The position numbers and the translations under genes were made by a program. The notes beneath the pieces are model-generated. The model did not search any database and was not told the origin of the DNA. It saw only the letters and a list, made by a program, of their open reading frames with translations. From positions 234,459-298,458 of the forward strand of contig NZ_DASTPW010000002.1 in NCBI RefSeq assembly GCF_035762065.1: a stretch of DNA of 64,000 nt, in the 5' to 3' direction. Origin of the DNA: Methylibium sp035762065 (GTDB lineage Bacteria > Pseudomonadota > Gammaproteobacteria > Burkholderiales > Burkholderiaceae_C). Positions 34,500 to 42,370 of the stretch are shown piece by piece; position 1 is the first letter of the stretch; every line of letters begins with the position of its first letter.

Positions 34500-34793
34500 A
34501 TGGCAACCCTCGAAAGCCGCATCGCCCGCCTCGAAGAGGATGCCGGCCCGGTGGCCAGCGTCACCGAGCGTCTGCACCTCGCGTGCGTGCGGTGGCGCGC
34601 CATGACCGAGGAGCAGCGCGCGGCGGAACGCGAGCGACGGGTTCAGCGTGCACTGGAGGCGCCTGAGCCCGAGGGGCTTCTCCGTCGTGCGCTGTGGCTC
34701 GCCGCTCGTCGGCTCGCCACACGCAAGCCCTACGAGCCGCAGCCCGCCGAGCCGCTCGCGCCGCTGGTGCCGCTGGTGCCGGATTGCGACTGA
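34500..34793 (+). CDS. Small helical hypothetical protein
   Basis: 97 residues, ATG 5 bases after the previous stop. The start LESRIARLEEDAG and the long amphipathic helix suggest a coiled coil or membrane-active protein; the end is Pro-rich (PLVPLVPDCD). No family recognised. Confidence 0.5.
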   Translation: MATLESRIARLEEDAGPVASVTERLHLACVRWRAMTEEQRAAERERRVQRALEAPEPEGLLRRALWLAARRLATRKPYEPQPAEPLAPLVPLVPDCD

Positions 34794-34864
34794 TCGTGGC
34801 GGCGCCATCGCCACGCTTGCGCCGCGGGCCTCGATGTCTGTGAATCTGTCTTTAGGAGACCAAC

Positions 34865-36835
34865 ATGGCAACCAGCATCGGCGGCGCGGCCGCTCAGGGC
34901 ATCGAGTCGGGCTTCGGCCTCGGCCTGCGGCTGTTCGACCAGCAGGATCGAGCGCGCCGAGCGGAGCTTGATGAGCAGCGCGAGCTCGAGGATCGCGCGT
35001 TCCGGCGTGAGCAGTACGGACTGCAGGCGGCGCGTGCAGACAGGGCCGAAGCTCGCCTCGCGAGCCAGGACGCGCGGCAGCAGCGCAAGGACCAGCTGGC
35101 CCTGATCGACGAGGAGCTCGGCATGCTGAAGACGCAAGGCGAGGGCTACCTAAAGCAGTTCGGCAGCTACGACAAGATTCCCGAGGACGTGCGGCAGCGG
35201 TGGACCACCGACACGCGAGCCAAGCGGGCCGAGCGCAACAAGGTCCGATCCGAATTCTTCGGGCCCGACGTGCTCGACCAGAAGAAGAGCGCCGCCGAGA
35301 AGTGGTCGCGGATCGAAGCGGGGCAGCTCGGCATCGACGAGCTCAAGGACGACGAGCTCGTGCACACGCTGACCGTGATGGCGCGGCGCAACCTGAGCGA
35401 CTTCCTCGACGGACCGAACGGATCGCCATCGAAGGTGCGGCAAGCAGCGCTCGACTTCGAGGCGGGCATCAAGACGGGCAACCTCGACCTCACGCTCAAG
35501 GGTGTCAACGTGCTGCTGGCCCCGGAGCTGATGGTCGGCGTCGGCCAGGACGGCCCCGACGGCAACGAGATCATCGCGAAGGAGATCGTGCAGCTCGTGC
35601 CGCATCCCAGCGATCCGAGCCAGGTGGTGCCGATGCTGAAGGTCACCGTGCGCCGCGACGACGGCGCAATTGGCAGCTACATGGCTCCCGTCACCGAGGG
35701 CCGAGGCAGCTACTCCGGCGATCCGAATGCGGTGCCGAAGACGATCTCGATGAAGGACGGCTTCGATCGCGTCGGACAGCTCTCGGTGCTCGGGCAGGTG
35801 CTCAACCGACCCGACGTGCGCAAGCGCATCGAAGCCGGGCAGACGAAGGCCGGCGACGGGCCGCAGCAGTTCCTCGAGCATCTCTACGGCATCGGCGGCA
35901 GCTCGCCCCAGCGGAAGATCCGCCGCGAGCGCGTCGACCGCGGCGGCTTCGTCGAAGAGCAGGAGGTCGACGACGCCACGGGCGAGGTGCTGAAGACGCG
36001 GACGCTCACGAAGACCGCCGCGCCGACGAAGTCGAGCGGTGCGACGACGGAGGCGGGGACGAAGGAGCGGCAGATCGATCGGCTCGAGCGCACCGGCGTC
36101 ATCACGCCGGACGAGGCAACGCAGGCCCGGCGCAATCTGGTGCTCGGCGGTGGCGCCGGCGGCGGCAAGACGACCGAGGGCGAACGCAAGGCGGCCACGT
36201 TGCTGACGCGGCTGCGCAGCTCGACCGCTCAGCTGCGCACCGTGCTCCAGAAGTCGGGCGCTGCAGCGAAACCCGAGCTGAAGGCGGAGATCGCGCGCGC
36301 GATCCCCTACATCGGCGGCGACACAGCAGCGAACCTTCTCACCAGCACCGAGCGACAGCAGGTCGAAGCCGCACAGCTCGACCTTCTCGACGCTGCGCTG
36401 ACGCTTGGCACGGGTGCCGCCTATACCAGGGAGCAGTTGATCGGATACCGCCGCTCCTACTTCCCGCAGATCGGCGACGACGAGGCCACCATCAAAGATA
36501 AGCAAGAGCGGCTCGATGCCGTGATCCAGTCTGCGGAAATCGCGGCAGGCAATGCGGAGGGCGGCGTGCCGACCTTCACGACCGGGCCGCGCGCGACGAA
36601 GGGCGGCGCCACGGGCTCGCCAACGGGTGGCCCGGCGCTTGGTGCTGGTGCGGCCGTACCCGCGAGCGCGCCGCCGCGGACCTTTCGTGCACCGGGCCGC
36701 GATTCGCAAGCCGACTTCCGGCGCACCAGGGAACTCGTCAGCCAGGGCGCCGACTTGCAGATGCTCACGGAGCGCTTGGTCGGCGCCGGTTATCCGCCCG
36801 AGTCCGTGCAACGCGTTCTTCAAGGAGGTCCGTGA
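34865..36835 (+). CDS. Large coiled-coil protein resembling phage DNA-ejection/minor virion proteins
   Basis: 656 residues starting ATSIGGAAAQGIESGFGLGLRL and then about 80 residues of charged coiled coil. The segment around residue 520-565 (AYTREQLIGYRRSYFPQIGD...TIKDKQERLDAV) is a motif I associate with phage ejection/internal virion proteins of podovirus type, where an FPQxGD core precedes a long helix. The end is Gly/Pro-rich. The frame overlaps or adjoins the next gene by one base (TGATG). In a capsid-less element it may be carried for the helper particle. Confidence 0.6.
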   Translation: MATSIGGAAAQGIESGFGLGLRLFDQQDRARRAELDEQRELEDRAFRREQYGLQAARADRAEARLASQDARQQRKDQLALIDEELGMLKTQGEGYLKQFGSYDKIPEDVRQRWTTDTRAKRAERNKVRSEFFGPDVLDQKKSAAEKWSRIEAGQLGIDELKDDELVHTLTVMARRNLSDFLDGPNGSPSKVRQAALDFEAGIKTGNLDLTLKGVNVLLAPELMVGVGQDGPDGNEIIAKEIVQLVPHPSDPSQVVPMLKVTVRRDDGAIGSYMAPVTEGRGSYSGDPNAVPKTISMKDGFDRVGQLSVLGQVLNRPDVRKRIEAGQTKAGDGPQQFLEHLYGIGGSSPQRKIRRERVDRGGFVEEQEVDDATGEVLKTRTLTKTAAPTKSSGATTEAGTKERQIDRLERTGVITPDEATQARRNLVLGGGAGGGKTTEGERKAATLLTRLRSSTAQLRTVLQKSGAAAKPELKAEIARAIPYIGGDTAANLLTSTERQQVEAAQLDLLDAALTLGTGAAYTREQLIGYRRSYFPQIGDDEATIKDKQERLDAVIQSAEIAAGNAEGGVPTFTTGPRATKGGATGSPTGGPALGAGAAVPASAPPRTFRAPGRDSQADFRRTRELVSQGADLQMLTERLVGAGYPPESVQRVLQGGP

Positions 36836-39800
36836 TGGAGGACATCTTTGCCGACATCCCGACAGGACGGCCGCGCCCCCCGCCGACGCCACCGCGGCCC
36901 GTCAATCGCTCAAGCCCCGCAGCGCAGTCGCTTGAAGGGCCTGCTGCTGCTGATCGAGCGCCGCAGCGTCCTCGCGCACCACAAGCCACCGCGCTTGCCG
37001 CGCGCGGCGCCGGCGCTGACGCTGTACCCGGACCGCCCGACGACATCTTCGCGGGCATTCCGTTGACCAGGCCGGCCGCTGCTCCCACGCAAGCTCGGAA
37101 GGTCGGCTTCGCCGAGTCCGCAGCCCGCACCGCCGGCTCCGCGGCGACGCCGGTTGTCCGGACGGCCGGCATGGGACTGGCCGGCATCCTCGAAGTCGTC
37201 AAGCAAGCCGTGAGCGTGGCCGACGCAGTTGCGCCGATCCTGGGCATGCGCATCAACATGGCGGCCGGCGTCGGCGCCGCGCAGGACCGCGTCTTCGCCG
37301 CGACCGACGAGACGGCGCAGAGCATGCGCGACTTCTACGATCCGCAGCAGGGCGAAGAGATGAGCCTGCCCGGCCAGGTCGCGGGCGGCATCGCCTCGCT
37401 GCCGGCCGAGCTTCTCGGTGGCCTCGGCATCGCCCGCGGCGTCGAGCGATCAGCCGATGTCGTGGAGCGTGGCGGCACGCTCGGCGAAGCTGGCGTCGCC
37501 GGCGGCGTCACGGCGGTCGCGAACGTTGCAGCGAACGCGCTGCCGATCAAAGTCGGCGGTGCGGCGGGCCGCGCGATCGAACGTCGCCTCGGCGGTGGCC
37601 GGCCTGCTGCGGCAGCTGGCGGTGCCGCGACCGGCGCCGCGCTGGGCGTGGCCGGCGACAAGGCGGTGGTCGCGGCCGAGAACGCGGCGCTGCCCGAGGG
37701 CGAGCAGTTTGAAGACCTGAAGAGCGAGTCGAACGCGGCCGTCAGCGGCGGCCTCGGCGCGGCGCTGGGTGCACTCAGCGGGGCCGTCGGCGCGCCCCAG
37801 GTGCGCGCGCCTCGTCGCGCGCGGGAGCAGTCCAAGGCAGCTGGCACGCCCGGCAGTGCCGGCGCGGCAGGGACGGACGCCGAGACGCTTCGGCGCGAGC
37901 GCGCCGCCCAGCTGCCCGTGCCGATCGCGCTGACCAAGGCCGACGCCACAGGCGACCTCGGCCAGCAGCAGTTCGAACGCGAGACGGCGAAGGAACAGGA
38001 TGCTGGCCGCAAGCTGCGCGCGTTCCGGATCCAGCAGAACGCTGACGCGCTGAAGAACTTCGACCTGCTCGAGGAACAGACCGGCGCGCAGGTCACGCAG
38101 CTCGACGCCGCCGGCAAGGCGATCGTCGATCCCATCATCGCGAAGGCCGAGCGCGCCAAGGTCGAGATCGACGAGGCCTACGCGGCTGCGCGCGAGGCCG
38201 GCGAGATGGAAGAGGCGGTGTCATCGGCGGCGCTGGTGCGCTACCTCGACAAGAACCGCGCGTCGGCCCGCAATGCAGGCGTGCTCGGAACAGCGGAGGA
38301 CGAGCTGGTCCGGCTCGGCGCTGCAACGCGCGGCGCGGACGGCAAGCTGGAGTCAGGCTCCATCACGCTCAACGACTTCGACGAGCTGCGCAAGACGATC
38401 GGCGTCGGCGGGAAGAAGGACAAGACCAACGAGAGCTTCGCCGGCGACATGCGCCGCATCATCGACGAGTCGATGGATGGTGCCGGCGGCGACCTGTTCA
38501 AGGCCGCGCGGAAGCTCTACTCGGACTACCAGAAGGAGTTCAAGGAGCAAGGCCTCATCCGCGACCTGATCGGCCTAAAGAAGAACACCTCCGATCGCGC
38601 GGTCGCCTTCGAGAACGTCTACAAGCGCGTGACCTCGAGCGGCTCGCTGGCCGACATGCAGAACCTCAAGCGCACGCTGACCACGGCAGGCGACGAGGGC
38701 AAGCAGGCCTGGCGCGAGATGCAGGGCACGGCGATACGACAACTGCGCGAAGCGACCTTCGGAGGCGGCAGCCGCAACGAGGCGCGCGCCGCGATCGCAT
38801 CACCGAACGCGCTGAACAATGCGATCAAGCAGCTCGACCAAAAGGGCATGCTCGACGAGCTGTTCGGCAAGCAGGGTGCGGTCACGTTGCGAGACCTCGG
38901 CGAGACCGTGCGCGACGTGTTCACGCCGACCGCCGACTCGGTCAACTCGTCCAACAGCGGCAGCTACGTCAAGCGCATGCTGTTGGACATGGCGACGACC
39001 GGCGCGCCATGGCTGACCGCGACCAAGTTCGTCAACGATTGGCGGCGGACCAAGAAGACCGACAAGCGTATCGACGATGCACTGGCGCAGCCGGCGAAGC
39101 CGCTGCTGTTGCGCAAGGTCGATCCGAATGCCCGGCCGTTCGATCCCGACGTCGACGTGCCTGCCCGTGCCGCGCGCCAGCCAGCCAGCGCTGCCGCACC
39201 GGCCGGGCCGCGCGATGCGCGCCTCGACGAGATCGATCGACTGCGTGAAGGCGCATCGCCCGAGACGATCAAGGTATTGGACGCGCGCGTCAAGGAGGTC
39301 GAGCGCGAACAGCGGGTCGCCCAGCTGCAGGCAGCGCGAGACGCAGAGGCCAAGAGCCTGGAGGCCACCGCGCGCAAGACGCTCGACCCTGCGCTGAAGG
39401 CCGCCCTCATCGAGCGCGCGAACAAGCTCCGGTCCGAGCGGATCCCCGTTGGCGAGGCGGCCGAACTGCGTCCGGAGGCTCCGACGGCTGAGCCGGAGCG
39501 CTCGATCCCGACGGGCGAGTTGCGTGAGCTGTCGGCCGACGAGGCCGATGCGCTGGTACCGACGGCGCGCGAGCAGGAGCTCGGCCGCCTGCTCGATCGC
39601 ACATCCGACGCCACTGTGCGCAAGGACATCGAGCGGCAGATCGTTGCCGAGCGGAAGCGTGCTGCCGACGCGATTCGCGGCGAGGAGTACTTGCGCCTCG
39701 CCGACGAGTCCGTCGACGACACGTTGAGGGCGGAGTTCGAAGCGAGGGCCGCGAAGCTCGGTGTCACGCGCACGCTCCCCGTCGGCTCGGTGCGCGAGGT

Positions 39801-40044
39801 GGACGAGTCAGCCTGGCGTGCCGCCCATCGCTTCGGGAAGCTCGACGCGGAGTCTGCCAAGGCCGTCGTGAAGGCGCTTCGCTACGATTCCCAGGCGGTT
39901 GCTCGAGCGGCGGAGCAGCATGCACGCAGTCCACGCGCTTTCGAGCGCGCGATCGCACGGATCATTGAGGCAGGAGAGCGGAATGCGAGCAAGCCCGAAG
40001 AAGCTGCTGGCAGCGGCGCTGGACTACGCGCGGCTGATCGATGA
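36835..40044 (+). CDS. Very large protein resembling phage ejection/structural proteins
   Basis: 1069 residues, the largest gene of the element. The start contains EDIFADIPTGRP, repeated later as DDIFAGIPLTRP, which is a recurrent phage-protein start. Hydrophobic Gly/Ala-rich segments (about 100-290, for example GGVTAVANVAANALPIKVGG) look membrane-interacting. The centre and C-terminus are long charged helices. This layout fits podovirus-like internal virion or ejection proteins. AAGGAGG lies 6 nt before the ATG; a GTG at 36832 is also possible. Confidence 0.6.
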   Translation: MEDIFADIPTGRPRPPPTPPRPVNRSSPAAQSLEGPAAADRAPQRPRAPQATALAARGAGADAVPGPPDDIFAGIPLTRPAAAPTQARKVGFAESAARTAGSAATPVVRTAGMGLAGILEVVKQAVSVADAVAPILGMRINMAAGVGAAQDRVFAATDETAQSMRDFYDPQQGEEMSLPGQVAGGIASLPAELLGGLGIARGVERSADVVERGGTLGEAGVAGGVTAVANVAANALPIKVGGAAGRAIERRLGGGRPAAAAGGAATGAALGVAGDKAVVAAENAALPEGEQFEDLKSESNAAVSGGLGAALGALSGAVGAPQVRAPRRAREQSKAAGTPGSAGAAGTDAETLRRERAAQLPVPIALTKADATGDLGQQQFERETAKEQDAGRKLRAFRIQQNADALKNFDLLEEQTGAQVTQLDAAGKAIVDPIIAKAERAKVEIDEAYAAAREAGEMEEAVSSAALVRYLDKNRASARNAGVLGTAEDELVRLGAATRGADGKLESGSITLNDFDELRKTIGVGGKKDKTNESFAGDMRRIIDESMDGAGGDLFKAARKLYSDYQKEFKEQGLIRDLIGLKKNTSDRAVAFENVYKRVTSSGSLADMQNLKRTLTTAGDEGKQAWREMQGTAIRQLREATFGGGSRNEARAAIASPNALNNAIKQLDQKGMLDELFGKQGAVTLRDLGETVRDVFTPTADSVNSSNSGSYVKRMLLDMATTGAPWLTATKFVNDWRRTKKTDKRIDDALAQPAKPLLLRKVDPNARPFDPDVDVPARAARQPASAAAPAGPRDARLDEIDRLREGASPETIKVLDARVKEVEREQRVAQLQAARDAEAKSLEATARKTLDPALKAALIERANKLRSERIPVGEAAELRPEAPTAEPERSIPTGELRELSADEADALVPTAREQELGRLLDRTSDATVRKDIERQIVAERKRAADAIRGEEYLRLADESVDDTLRAEFEARAAKLGVTRTLPVGSVREVDESAWRAAHRFGKLDAESAKAVVKALRYDSQAVARAAEQHARSPRAFERAIARIIEAGERNASKPEEAAGSGAGLRAADR

Positions 40045-40210
40045 CGCCGCGGCGAGCGTGATCAAGCGCGCTGCCGAGTCGTCGAAGGCTGAGCAGAGAT
40101 CTCAGCCGCTGATCGGTCCAAGACGGCCGGCCACCGGATCGGCGGATGTCCCCGCACGGTCCGCGCCAACACCTTCCCCGACGCCTCCTGGGCTAGGTTC
40201 GCCGCCTTGA
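39983..40210 (+). CDS. Small hypothetical protein overlapping the large gene
   Basis: 75 residues from an ATG with CAGGAGAG upstream, overlapping the end of the 1069-residue gene by 62 bases in another frame. A helical start (PKKLLAAALDYARLIDDAA) is followed by a Pro/Ser-rich tail. Its separate ribosome site supports it, but the overlap makes it uncertain. Confidence 0.4.
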   Translation: MRASPKKLLAAALDYARLIDDAAASVIKRAAESSKAEQRSQPLIGPRRPATGSADVPARSAPTPSPTPPGLGSPP

Positions 40211-40257
40211 GCGCAGCACGCTGCCGCGGGTGAACGTTGGAGGGCGTGCAACTGCCC

Positions 40258-40869
40258 TTATGCCAACTTTCGGGACAGCTCGAGCACGAAGATGGCCAGC
40301 AAGATGCCTCCGCCAAGCAGTCCCGTCACAACCGACGGAATAAGCGCCCACGGCCACACCTTGAATCCTCTTTGGTCAATCGCGTTGAGTCGATCGCCCA
40401 GCGCCTTCAGGGGGTCGATCGGTGGCGTCTCGCGAAAGTCGTGGCTGATCGAGTTGAGCTGCAGCACTCTGTAAATCATGTGGCCGATCTCCCAGCCAAC
40501 ATAGAACAGCAGTGAAACGCCGATCAGGATGCCCGCCACCGCGTGGAGTTTGGGATACGGGTAGTCTTTGACCAGCGACCACAGCGCGAAGAATCCTGCG
40601 TAGCCCACCCCGATGATGATGGCGCTGTAGCTGGTCACCTGGCTCTGCTGCTTGTCCATCAGCTCCTTGACTGCCTGAATCTGGGCGCTCTGCATGGCTA
40701 CAGCCTCCACGTGCTTCAGGTGACGGACGTCTTTATCGAGTCGCTTCAAATGATCCGCTACTCCGTGCGACCAGCGTTCAAGTTCCCGAGGGTCAATGGT
40801 CCGAGCAGGCCTGAACGGGTCCGAGAAGATTTGTCCAAGGGGAGGGTAGTGGTGTCCGCCGCCAGCCAT
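40258..40869 (-). CDS. Membrane protein near the right end of the element
   Basis: 203 residues from the ATG at 40869. The N-terminal 90 residues are soluble and helical (ELERWSHGVADHLKRLDKDV). Three hydrophobic segments follow: SAIIIGVGYAGFFALWSLV, AVAGILIGVSLLFYVGWEIG and IPSVVTGLLGGGILLAIFVL. It is a lone minus-strand gene next to attR, a usual place for cargo such as superinfection exclusion. Function not recognised. Confidence 0.6.
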   Translation of the reverse strand: MAGGGHHYPPLGQIFSDPFRPARTIDPRELERWSHGVADHLKRLDKDVRHLKHVEAVAMQSAQIQAVKELMDKQQSQVTSYSAIIIGVGYAGFFALWSLVKDYPYPKLHAVAGILIGVSLLFYVGWEIGHMIYRVLQLNSISHDFRETPPIDPLKALGDRLNAIDQRGFKVWPWALIPSVVTGLLGGGILLAIFVLELSRKLA

Positions 40870-40940
40870 GGTGATGCTCCAGTGAAGGCAGCATGCCACG
40901 CTAAGCGGTGAGGACATGCTGAAGCGGTAGGGCTGGCACT

Positions 40941-40963
40941 TCTGGGGAACAAACCGGGGAACA
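40941..40963. repeat. Right cluster of GGGGAACA sites
   Basis: TCTGGGGAACA (40941-40951) is identical to 23157-23167 at the left end, and a second GGGGAACA lies at 40956-40963. It sits 61-83 bases inside the putative attR core. It is probably the right-arm integrase binding cluster. Confidence 0.5.
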
Positions 40964-41023
40964 GATCAGGGCCGCAGTGCCCAGCGCGAGCATTGGCGAG
41001 GCCCGCATAGCGATGTTCAATCT

Positions 41024-41034
41024 CCTCCGGGCAG
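41024..41034 (+). repeat. Putative attR core
   Basis: CCTCCGGGCAG matches the tRNA-Arg 3' segment 23018-23028 exactly; the bases to the left match at 4 of 8 positions. The copy does not continue into the CCA end of the tRNA, so the exact exchange point is uncertain. Confidence 0.5.
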
Positions 41035-41052
41035 TCGAAGCGGCCCGCGCGC

Positions 41053-41436
41053 TCACATGGCCACGTGCGTCGGCGGCAGGATGCTCGTGAGCTTGTCGAC
41101 GTCGATCGGCTTCTGCAGGTAGTAGTCGACCGCATCGAAGGTCTGCGCCGCCAGCGTGTCGCTCGGCGGCAGCCCGGAGACGGCGATCAGCACGATGCCC
41201 GTGCCCAGGCGCTGCCGCAGCGTGCGCGCCAGCTCGAGGCCGTTCAAGCCGGGCATCTGCACGTCGAGCAACACGCACACCGGCGCGGCCTGTTCGGCCT
41301 GCAACAAGGCCTGCGCGCTGTCGCAGGACCAATCCACCTCGTAGCCGTGCGCGCGCAGCAGCGCGGCCAGCAGCATCGCGGCGTCCTCGTTGTCGTCGAC
41401 GACGAGGATGCGATCGTGCAAGCGCGTGTCGTCCAT
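41053..41436 (-). CDS. Single-domain response regulator (CheY-like)
   Basis: 127 residues, a lone receiver domain. It has the acidic pair VVDDNEDAA, the phospho-acceptor in VCVLLDVQMPGLNG (Asp about 57), the conserved Ser in IAVSGLP and the Lys in YLQKPID. No output domain. It begins just outside the element's right end. A start at 41469 would add 11 residues. The kinase partner is not obvious, though two hybrid kinases lie downstream. Confidence 0.88.
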   Translation of the reverse strand: MDDTRLHDRILVVDDNEDAAMLLAALLRAHGYEVDWSCDSAQALLQAEQAAPVCVLLDVQMPGLNGLELARTLRQRLGTGIVLIAVSGLPPSDTLAAQTFDAVDYYLQKPIDVDKLTSILPPTHVAM

Positions 41437-41570
41437 GCCTTTCGGCCTCCCGGATGTTTTTGCTGACACGGCGCCGATGGCGCGGTACCGCTGCGACCGT
41501 ACGGCAAGACACGTGCCCGGCGCAGGCTCCGGGCTTGCACCATTGATGTCGGCCGCGCTACCGGACGAGC

Positions 41571-42323
41571 ATGCGCTTCGTTGTCGCCCACCCCACCCGG
41601 AGAACCGCCTTGCCCACGAGTCGTCGTCTATGGCTGTCGGCCGCCGTGGCCATCCTCGCCCCGTTCGGCAGCGGGCTGCGCGCGGCCGAGCTGTACGAGA
41701 ACGGGCCCGCCAGCCTCGACGGCATCGGCAAGCGCTACATGGGCCGCGAGATCTCGGGCGTGATGGGCTGGCAGGGCGCCGGCTGGCTCGAGCGCGAAGA
41801 GCGCGAGCGCGAGGAGCGCACCGACGTGCTGCTGCGCCTGTTGCAGCTCTCGCCCGGCATGGTGGTCGCCGACATCGGCGCCGGCACCGGCTACCTGGCG
41901 CGGCGCATGGCGGCGCAGGTGCGCCCGGGCGGCCAGGTGCTCGCGGTGGACGTGCAGCCGCAGATGCTGCGGATGCTCGAGAAGCTTTCGCGCGAGCCGG
42001 GGCTGGAGCTCATCAAGCCTTCGCTCGGCGCGCCGGACGACGTGCGGCTCGCCGCCGGCACGGTCGATCTCGCGATCATGGTGGACGTCTACCACGAGCT
42101 CGCCTTCCCCAAGGAGGTGCTCGCGAGCATCCGGCGCGCGCTGAAGCCGACCGGCCGCCTCGTCTTCGTCGAGTACCGCGCGGAGGATCCCAAGGTGCCG
42201 ATCAAGCCGTTGCACAAGATGAGCGAGGCGCAGGTGCGTCGCGAAGCCGAAGCAAACGGCTTTGCCTGGCAGGCGACCCGCAACGATCTTCCCTGGCAGC
42301 ACTTCATCGTGTTCGGGCGCTAG
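41571..42323 (+). CDS. SAM-dependent methyltransferase with an N-terminal signal-like sequence
   Basis: 250 residues. The class I motif VVADIGAGTGYLARRM and the later DLAIMVDVYHEL and LKPTGRLVFVEYRAED identify the methyltransferase. The N-terminus RRLWLSAAVAILAPFGSGLRAAE looks like a signal peptide, which would be odd for a SAM enzyme. A TTG at 41610, with GGAGAACC before it, would start exactly at that signal. The substrate is unknown. Proteins of this type often occur in this group with the same leader. Confidence 0.8.
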   Translation: MRFVVAHPTRRTALPTSRRLWLSAAVAILAPFGSGLRAAELYENGPASLDGIGKRYMGREISGVMGWQGAGWLEREEREREERTDVLLRLLQLSPGMVVADIGAGTGYLARRMAAQVRPGGQVLAVDVQPQMLRMLEKLSREPGLELIKPSLGAPDDVRLAAGTVDLAIMVDVYHELAFPKEVLASIRRALKPTGRLVFVEYRAEDPKVPIKPLHKMSEAQVRREAEANGFAWQATRNDLPWQHFIVFGR

Positions 42324-42370
42324 CGCCGATGGCAGCATCGCGGCCTCGCCGCTAGCGCCGCCACGACGAC

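Larger units (their letters stand above)
23018..41034. mobile_element. 18-kb integrated element with phage-satellite-like gene content
   Basis: The element is bounded by the tRNA-Arg 3' end and a partial copy of it at 41024-41034. It contains a tyrosine integrase, an AlpA-like regulator, primase-like and RepA-like replication proteins, SSB, a small terminase subunit and two large ejection-like proteins, plus cargo. No large terminase, portal, capsid, tail or lysis gene is visible. This set is what P4/PICI-type satellites carry, and such elements depend on a helper phage. A decayed prophage is the alternative, but the compact operon with coupled starts and no broken frames argues against heavy decay. 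Confidence 0.75.

Noticed and set aside
23018..41034. Complete active prophage
   Set aside because: No large terminase, portal, capsid, tail or lysis genes could be found in any intact frame, so a full phage is not supported.
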